In this document: positions 57,361 through 64,000 of the stretch, piece after piece
How positions within the stretch are numbered: the first letter of the stretch is position 1
Layout: each line of letters begins with the position of its first letter
Assembly: GCF_000283155.1 (NCBI RefSeq)
Contig: NW_004454195.1
Coordinates: forward strand, 8,216,644-8,280,643
Origin: Ceratotherium simum simum
Taxonomy: Eukaryota; Chordata; Mammalia; Perissodactyla; Rhinocerotidae
Length of the DNA: 64,000 nucleotides
Direction: 5' to 3'
The notes under the pieces: model-generated
Database searches by the model: none
The model's input: the letters and a program-made list of their open reading frames with translations, nothing else
What the model was told of the DNA's origin: nothing
Program-made: the position numbers and the translations under genes

Positions 57361-57759
57361 CAATCTTTTCTAAGCGGCTAGTACAAATCTTTACTTGTAT
57401 TAAGTAGTTTGTCATTTGATGCTAGTGATATTAGTTCCTAAACGTTTTTAAAAGGTCCTGAGATGTTTTGGATTGTGCTTAAATATAAATTCAATGCTAT
57501 ATATTGTCACTATTATTTTTCTAATTTTTAAACACTTTGGTAGCTTTCTCTAAATATTTTGAATAAAATATTAACATTCATCACTCTTGAATGATCCCAG
57601 CCTCCAACAGATGGCATTACATAGGGTGGGTTGCTTTGGTATTGAACTTAAAGCTTTGTGCTAGATGGTATCATAGGGAAAACAAACACATGGGTTTCCT
57701 ATTCCCTTCTTCCTTTTCGGGGAGGAAATAGGAAATGAAGATAGTTCATAGATGTAGAG
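57361..57759. other. No gene or repeat recognised
   Basis: AT-rich intergenic sequence. Confidence 0.45.
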
Positions 57760-57987
57760 CAGGTTTTCTCAACCTCGAATTATCGACTGTTTGGGCTGGA
57801 TAATTCTTTGTTAGGGAGAGGGGTGGTGTCCTGTGCATTGGAGGATGTTTAGTAGCATCCTGGCCTCTGCTCACTAGATGCCAGTAGCATCCTCTCTCCC
57901 ACCCTTCCAGTTGTGGTAACCAAAAATATCTCCAGACGTGGCCAAATGTCCCCTGGGGGCAACATGGCTCCTGGCTGAGAACTACTG
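57760..57987 (-). mobile_element. MER20 hAT-Charlie MITE
   Basis: It runs from 'caggttttctcaacctc' to 'ggctgagaactactg' with MER20 interior features in order: 'tcctgtgcattggaggatgt', 'actagatgccagtagcatcc', 'tctccagacgtggccaaatg'. Confidence 0.9.
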
Positions 57988-58134
57988 GCTCAGAGGATCC
58001 AGCGAGGTAGGGCAGGGTTGTGGGAATAGGACCATAAAGGATGTCTCAAGGTTGTAGGGACTTCTGCATTTTCTTTTCATGGAAAATCCTCTAAGGCTTT
58101 ATCTCTGAACTGACCTCTTACATCCCTGAGAAAC

Positions 58135-58355
58135 AGGCCGTAGAGCGCGCAGGCTCTGGAGCCAGGCTGCTTGCGCTCCAATTGCAGCTTTGCCAGTTGC
58201 AATTGTGTGGCTTCAGGCAAGTTATGAGCCCTCAGCCTTGGTTTCCTCCCCTGTAAAATGGAGATATAACAGAAGCTGCCTCACATAAGAGAATCCACGC
58301 AGAGTGCATATCACAATGCCTGGCACATTGCAAATACTCAGTAAATGTTAGGCAC
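58135..58355 (+). repeat. MIR SINE
   Basis: Nearly complete plus-strand MIR: 'ctctggagccaggctgcttg', 'ggcttcaggcaagttatgag', 'tcccctgtaaaatggagata', 'aatgcctggcacattgcaaa'. Confidence 0.92.
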
Positions 58356-58398
58356 ACACACATGCACACACACACACACACACACCCCCTCACACACA
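58356..58398. repeat. (CA)n microsatellite
   Basis: An interrupted CA repeat sits directly at the 3' end of the MIR. Confidence 0.92.
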
Positions 58399-58599
58399 CC
58401 AGAGCAGCTGAGGCTTTCTGGCAGAAGATATGGTGATGGCTATCTTTTTTAGGGGATTAAAGGAGATCCACCCTATCATGAGGCAGTCAAGACTACAGTA
58501 ATAAACAGACTAGGAAAGTTAACTGCCTTTTACAGAAAGAGTGGAGGCGATGTTTAATAACTAAGATAAGAGTGCAATTTCTCTGCTCTGTTGAGAAGC

Positions 58600-58800
58600 C
58601 AAGTTAAAAAGCATTTACTGTAGGCTAAGCATTAATTGTACTATTCCTAATCCTCCCTACAGCCATTGTGGGTGAGTATTATTATCCCTAATTTTATGAT
58701 AAGAAAATAAAGTTCAGAAAGGTTAAGTCACTTGCTCAAGGTCACAGCCCTAACAAGTTGCTAATGCAGGAGTCTAGTGCACATCTGATCAAATTCAAAC
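58600..58800 (-). repeat. MIR SINE
   Basis: Inverted MIR: 'gcatttactgtaggctaagc', 'cacttgctcaaggtcaca'. It is degraded. Confidence 0.78.
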
Positions 58801-59260
58801 CCTCTCTTTCGTGGCTGCACTTTTAATAGAAAGTAGATGGGTGAAATACAGGCAAAGAGATGGATCCAGGGAAAGACTATGAAGAAGGTATTTGATTAGA
58901 GAACGCGCCAGAAGAGACCAACAACAGCTATTCTTTTAGTGGAGGGAGCTGAGATTCTTTCATGGATAGTAACACTGGACTTTACTTGTCCTGCTTCTGT
59001 TTTTTTTTAGGGAAATTGAGAAGGTGAGAGAAGAGGCAGATCAAAAATTTAGCAGGAGAGGGTGTATTATGAAGAGTTGTTTTGTGCTTTCTACAGTGAT
59101 GAGAACTCTCGTTCTGCTTAATGTGGAAACCTAATTGAGGCTGCCCTTAGAAATGCACCTGGGGAGTGTCCTAGTGGCAGAGGGTAGAGAGATGTAAAGA
59201 AGAAGGGCCCAGCAAAGAGAGAAGGGATTTTGAATTCAGCCTTCGCTGAGAAACCAAACA
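58801..59260. other. No gene or repeat recognised
   Basis: Ordinary intergenic sequence. Confidence 0.45.
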
Positions 59261-59264
59261 AGAA

Positions 59265-59469
59265 CAGTCACGCGCCACGTAACGATGTTTCAGTCAACAG
59301 CGGACCGCATATACGACAGTGGTCCCTTAAGATTAGTACCATAGAGCCTAGGTGTGTAGTAGGCTACCTAGGTTTGTGTAAGTACACTCTGTGATGTTTG
59401 CACGATGACAAAATCAACTAACGACACAATTATCAGAACGTGTCCCCATCGTTAAGGGATGCATGACTG
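59265..59469. mobile_element. Tigger-type MITE (ZOMBI/MER6-like)
   Basis: Terminal repeats 'cagtcacgcgccacgtaacg' and the inverse 'cagtcatgcatcccttaacg' flank an interior with 'gtaggctacctaggtttgtg' and 'aagtacactctgtgatgttt'. Its many CpG-derived positions are characteristic. Confidence 0.78.
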
Positions 59470-59489
59470 TATATGGAAGCAAGCACATA

Positions 59490-60940
59490 GGACAATATAT
59501 GTGCCCAGCTGCTTGAACTTTCTGGTATCATCCGTTTCAGCTGAGCCACCAGGGAAAGCACTAAGAAGTGAGCTCTTTGGGTGCTGGAAAATGGGGGACT
59601 AGAACAGCTTCAGCTCCTTAGAAACAAACATACCAATCTCTGACTTCAAGTTTTTAGAGTGGAAAATCCAGCCCTTAGAAAATAAGCGGCCATTGATCAA
59701 CTCGGGGTAAATCTTGTCTGACTGGCAAGAAGCACAATGGCTTCCAGGCTGGGGGTGGGGTGAGGCTGAGGCTGAGTGTGTTTGGACCGTCTTCCTCTTT
59801 TCAAAGGCCCCTGGGCCAGCTGGAGGCTTTACAAGGGCCCCCACTCAGGCCAGCCAGCAGGGAGTTGAAGTAATCTAATTTTAATTATGTGACAAAAGCA
59901 TGAAGAATCATTTAAAGGTCTGTCAGAGGGAAAAATGGCTCCAGTCTGCCAGGACTCCATAGATGGTAATAAAGAAACCCATGGGTTAAATGCTGGGTTT
60001 TCGTGCTTAAAAGAATAAAACTCACATAATAACCAGATTGCACACTATTGAAACAGAGAGAGGCTGTGAGGGGACATTCACAGCTCTATCAGATAAAGAC
60101 AAAGGCACCTATGAGGCCACCGGCTGTATGACAACAATTCTAAATTGTTACTGGGGTTGAGTAGTCTTTTGAAAATAAGGCGAGTATTCTCCATCTCTCT
60201 AAATCCAAGTAAGAGAGCATTTCTGCGGATAGTAGCAAAAGGTAATGGTTCAAAAAGTACTTTCAAATATATTATCCAATTGGGGCTTCAAAAACATTAT
60301 CTCATCAAGTCTTTAAGTTCTTAGTTTTAAGGAAAAAGGGTTGATTTTTGAGATCTCAATCTGTTTTAATTTACCACTTGTTATTATTTACGTAAAAATG
60401 AAATGTCCTTTTGACTAAATGCTGAGTTCGGTAGTACTGTTTTAAAGAGCTGAGAGCTTAAAGCTCTCAAGAGGTCAATTTTTCTTTGAATCAGCTGTCA
60501 TTGACTAAAAGATCCTTGAGGACTAGAGGCAGCCTCATGCTGTAGAAAGTCTTCAACGTCAATTGAATAAATGAGAAGGCAGGTGAAGACTAGTGGCTTT
60601 GTCAAAGGTATTGCCACATCTTTCTCAAAGTCAGTGCAGAATTCTGCCAGGCTTGACCCCAGGTAAATACAGTAAGATTTACTGAAAAGTTGGTCCCAAA
60701 TGGCATTCGTCAGGAGATCGGGTGGACCTCAGAGAATCTGGGCAAATAGATACAAAATCATCTTGCCTCCTAATGTTTGTATCTCATCTCTCTTTGCAGC
60801 TCCCACCAAGTGGGAAGGTAGCCTTCTTGAGTTGATTTCTAAAGTAGTACGCTTAGGCTTTCTTCCTTTTACACAGTTTTCCAGTAAGAAGGACAATAGA
60901 ATCTCTTCTCTCTTTCCCCCAGGTACCATGTTAGTTGAGG
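59490..60940. promoter_or_regulatory. Single-copy-looking block, candidate regulatory DNA
   Basis: No repeat is recognised over about 1.4 kb. A homeodomain-like 'taattttaattatg' (59876-59889) lies close to a MEIS/TGIF-like 'ctgtca' (59921-59926). Function is inferred only from motif density. Confidence 0.25.
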
Positions 60941-60944
60941 TCAA

Positions 60945-61340
60945 GCTAGGTTGTTTCAATAACAAATAAAACTCAAGTTCTCAGTGGCTTAACATAACAA
61001 CAGTGTACGTCTCTCTCATGTCACAGCTCTTGTCCAAGCAGGGACTCTGGGGTTGCTTCTATCTTATAGCTATGCTATCTGCATCGTACAACTTCCAGGT
61101 CACTGTGGAAAGCAGAAGAGAGGAAACATACTGGCTTTGAACTGCAGACGTAGAAGTGACAAATATCACTTCTACTTGAAGTTCATTGTCCAGATCTAGT
61201 CATGTGGCTCCCAACCCATTGGAAGGAGGTAGGGAAATGTAGAGGAGGCCACCAATATTTGGGAGATGTAACCACCTCTGTCCCCAAGGACTCTATTCAG
61301 CTCCATTTCCATGAATACCCTTCTCTGGTTATTTTGAAGC
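60945..61340 (-). repeat. MLT1-like LTR fragment (weak)
   Basis: 'ctcagtggcttaacataaca' followed by worn blocks ending in a 'gatctagtcatgtggctccc' segment fits the inverted MLT1-like order seen elsewhere here. Confidence 0.4.
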
Positions 61341-62610
61341 AAATGCAAAGGAGTTCTCCCTCACAAGAGATCGGGTTTATGCAAGATGGATAGTGGTCTG
61401 CGTCTACTACTGACCAAGAAGAAATTTTTTCTTGCTTCTCTCATATGACTATCTACAAAATATTTTAGATTTGAAATTCTATCTACAAGAGAGTAATAGG
61501 GACATGTGTTTTGTTGTGTTTGTCTCTGGTGATGCTAAGAAAACTGACTAGTCAAATATATACGTAACTCTTGGCAGCTTATTAATAAAAGTGTGTATAA
61601 ATCCTGAAAAGGTGGAGTGTTGGCCCAAGGACCTTGCATCTAATTTCCAAGGAGAGCAGAAAGTCCCTGGGGTGTCACCACAGCTTCCCAAACTAGGTCC
61701 ATGTTTATGTAATATTTACATATCTGGGACCAGTCTCAGAGTGGTGATGCATTCAAGGAGCAAGTGCAAGTACTTAAAAAACAACTCCATCCTCTTATTT
61801 GGGTTTCTCAGGGAATAACAAAAGAGATTCCTCTCATAATCCACAGCAACACTCCATTTCACTCTTTTTCTCTCCTAATTCTCTCACACCTCAAAGCTGG
61901 TCCAGAGTAAAACTCTCAACAAACAGCCAGTGCAGTTTTCTGGTATCTCTCTCCTCTTCCCTGTCCCTCCATCTAGATTCTCTTCCATTTTAGGGGCGGG
62001 AGGAGGTAAAGGGTGGAAGTCAAGTGGACAATACAAAATTATCTTTAGCAGTGGGGAAAGGAGAAAAGCTATGAATACTCATGCACTAATTATTTGTGCC
62101 CCATCACGTCTGCCTGCTTTGCAATCCATTGAAGCATCATTTATACTCCTGGTCCTTGTCAGTTCTCCCTACAGCCCCACTTCTTTAGCAACTCACCACA
62201 CCACTCAAAATCAGAGGCCTCATGTGAAGTCATGCTCAGAGCGCCTTTGACATAGCAAGAGAGACACGAAAACTTTAACGGGAGTGCAGAAATAATTTTG
62301 AAAAGAAAGTTAGACTCAGAATTTCTCTCAGCAGGAAAACATCTATTTTCTACTCAGTCATGAAGAGAAACTGTAATTTGTGCTTTGGTACCTTTATTTT
62401 CCATTGCTTTAAAATTATGGAAATGGAGTTTTCATTTGATATTCTCCCAGTTTTCATCCCGTATTGGTGAATTTAGTCCTTGTCACATAGTCACAAAGAA
62501 TCCTTATTCTTTTTCAAGTTCTACATCCTCACAGTCAGCCTTCTCCAGCAGACTCTGCCTGCTTCCCAGTCTCTAGAGCCCTCTTCCTCACATATCTGGT
62601 GCCAAGTGAC
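61341..62610. other. No gene or repeat recognised
   Basis: Pyrimidine-rich in places. Open frames up to 106 codons have no known domain. Confidence 0.45.
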
Positions 62611-62611
62611 T

Positions 62612-62795
62612 CCTTTGCAGCTCAAATGTTTGAAAACCGTTGGTATCAGCATTCCCCTAAGGTGCTTGTAAAATAGATTACTGGATCCAACCTCAGGCCT
62701 AAGGAGTCAGGATTTCTCAGAAAGGAAAAAGAATTTGCATTTTTACAGGTACTGCCAGGGAATTCTGATACCCCTTAAAGTTTAGGAGACTTTGG
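62612..62795. mobile_element. hAT-Charlie MITE (MER3-like), worn
   Basis: 'tcaaatgtttgaaaaccgtt', 'gtgcttgtaaaatagattac' and 'aaagtttaggagactttggg' fit this group. Confidence 0.5.
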
Positions 62796-62802
62796 GTTAG
62801 AG

Positions 62803-62979
62803 CAATGGTTCTCAACCTTGGCTTCACATCGTGGTCAGCTAGGGAACTGTACAAAATACTGGTGCCTGGATCCCACCCTCAGAGTTACTGATTTAAACAG
62901 TTCAAGATGCACCTGGGCTCTGGGATTTTTCAAAACTCTCCGGATGATTCCAGTATGCATCCAGGGTTGAGAACTACCG
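62803..62979. mobile_element. MER5A hAT-Charlie MITE
   Basis: It runs from 'caatggttctcaaccttggc' to 'agggttgagaactaccg', with 'tggtgcctggatcccaccct' and 'gatgcacctgggctctggga' inside, in MER5A order. Confidence 0.85.
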
Positions 62980-63044
62980 AGCAGAAGAGTTAGGATCTGA
63001 GGGATTTCCATAATACGTAAAAATAGAGACAACAGTATAATGAA

Positions 63045-63580
63045 TGTTCTAGTCTTCTAATGCTGCAAAACAAATCACCCCCAAATTCAGTTGTTTAAAA
63101 CAACAACAATATGTATTTTGCTCATGAATCTGCAATTCAGGCAAGACTCAGTTGGGACAGCTAGCCTCTGCTCAATCTGTCTTCAGCTGGGGCAGCTCAA
63201 CAGGGGCTGGAGGATCCATTTCCAAAATGGCTCACTCACATGGCTATCAAGTTAGTGCTGCCTGTTGGCTAAAAGTCAGCTGGGATTTGTAGGTAGGGAC
63301 CTTGGTTCTTCTACATGTAGGTCTCTTTACAGGACTGCTTAGGCTTCTTCCCAACATGGCAGCTGGTTTCCAACAGTGAGAGTACTAAGAGGAGGAAGTG
63401 GAAGTGCCAGTTGGTTAAGGCCTGGGCCAAAAAAGCATAGTATCTTTTCATATTCTGTTGGTTAAATCAATCAAAAGCCTTCCCATATTCAAGGGTAGAG
63501 GATATAGGGCCCATCTCTTGGTGGAAAAATGAGCAGATCTGTGGCCATCATTAATCCACCACAATAGACTACCATGTACC
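63045..63580 (-). repeat. MLT1-like LTR
   Basis: Inverted block order: 'ctaatgctgcaaaacaaatc', 'ggctcactcacatggctatc', 'ttcccaacatggcagctggt'. A fragment of similar character lies at 63640-63730 after a T run. Confidence 0.55.
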
Positions 63581-63607
63581 TTCCCCCTAGCTTTATTTAT
63601 GTCTACT

Positions 63608-63624
63608 TTTTTTTTTTTTTTTTT
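63608..63624. repeat. Poly-T run
   Basis: Seventeen or so T residues. A second T run lies at 63736-63750. Confidence 0.92.
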
Positions 63625-63735
63625 GACTTAAGACTTTAGCAATGCTTTATTTTGCTCATGAGTCTTCTATTTGGGCAGAGCTCAGTGGGGATGGCTTGTT
63701 TCTGCTGCACATGGCTTCAATGGGGACATTCTCTC

Positions 63736-64000
63736 TTTTTTTTTTTTTTTAATTTTTTGTTTATTGCAGTAACATTGGTTTATGACATTGTAAAAATTTC
63801 AGGTGTACATCATTGTACTTCTATTTCAGCGTAGATTACATCATGTTCACCACCAAAATACTAATTACAACCCATCACCACACACATGTGCCGAATTATC
63901 CCTTTCACCCTCCTCCCTCCCCCCTTCCCCTCTGGTAACCACCAATCCAATCTCTGTCCCTATGTGTTTGTTTATTGTTGTGATTATCTACTACTTAATG
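63736..64000 (-). mobile_element. L1 3' end, runs off the right edge
   Basis: The poly-T start is followed by 'gtaacattggtttatgacat' and 'ttcaggtgtacatcattgta', the inverted 3' UTR of the same general L1 class as 41795-43192 ('ggtaaccacca' occurs in both). The body continues beyond the window. Confidence 0.85.

Overview
This is mammalian nuclear DNA. It has split genes with canonical splice sites, a CpG island, and ancient mammalian repeats (MIR, L2, MER20, MER5A, MLT, L1M). It also carries several SINEs that read like the tRNA-derived equine repetitive elements (ERE). Those SINEs point to a perissodactyl, most likely a horse or close relative. Two runs of exactly 100 N (7657-7756 and 36028-36127) are assembly gaps of unknown true length.

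The only gene I can support is RBM24, on the minus strand at the left end. Exon 1 (7371-7538), exon 2 (6164-6287) and a 55-nt exon 3 (4606-4660) join in frame and give the RRM and the start of the C-terminal region. The final alanine-rich exon is not here and must lie beyond base 1, so intron 3 is longer than 4.6 kb. A CpG island (about 6950-8720) covers exon 1 and the promoter. One gap falls inside the leader. A compact motif group (GC box, inverted CCAAT, three E-boxes) lies at 8253-8336.

From about 8.7 kb to the right edge (55 kb) the window is the upstream intergenic flank of RBM24. I see no other protein-coding or structural RNA gene there. 8.7-12.6 kb is mostly non-repetitive and holds two perfect short inverted repeats and a MEF2-like site. 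12.6-24.2 kb is a repeat accretion zone: L1M pieces, a minus-strand ERV-L-type provirus remnant with an MLT2 LTR, an LTR lying opposite to it, and a Tigger MITE. 24.2-27.2 kb is largely non-repetitive. 28-36.6 kb is three old L1M elements in alternating orientation, interrupted by an MLT1 LTR, a hAT MITE and an ERE. 37-48 kb mixes single-copy sequence with EREs, an L1 with a 20-bp target duplication, an L2 split by two EREs, and a MIR split by an L1. 48.2-49.1, 52.9-53.4 and 59.5-60.9 kb look single-copy and could contain regulatory elements. The right edge enters another L1.

I did not find an undescribed biological system. The observations most worth checking are the GU-rich acceptor of RBM24 exon 2, the two perfect hairpins upstream of the gene, an unclassified repeat present twice (once inside an MLT2 LTR), the ERV-L remnant with an opposite-facing LTR, and an RFX X-box in single-copy DNA. 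Repeat names come from recognition of consensus features, not from a database search.
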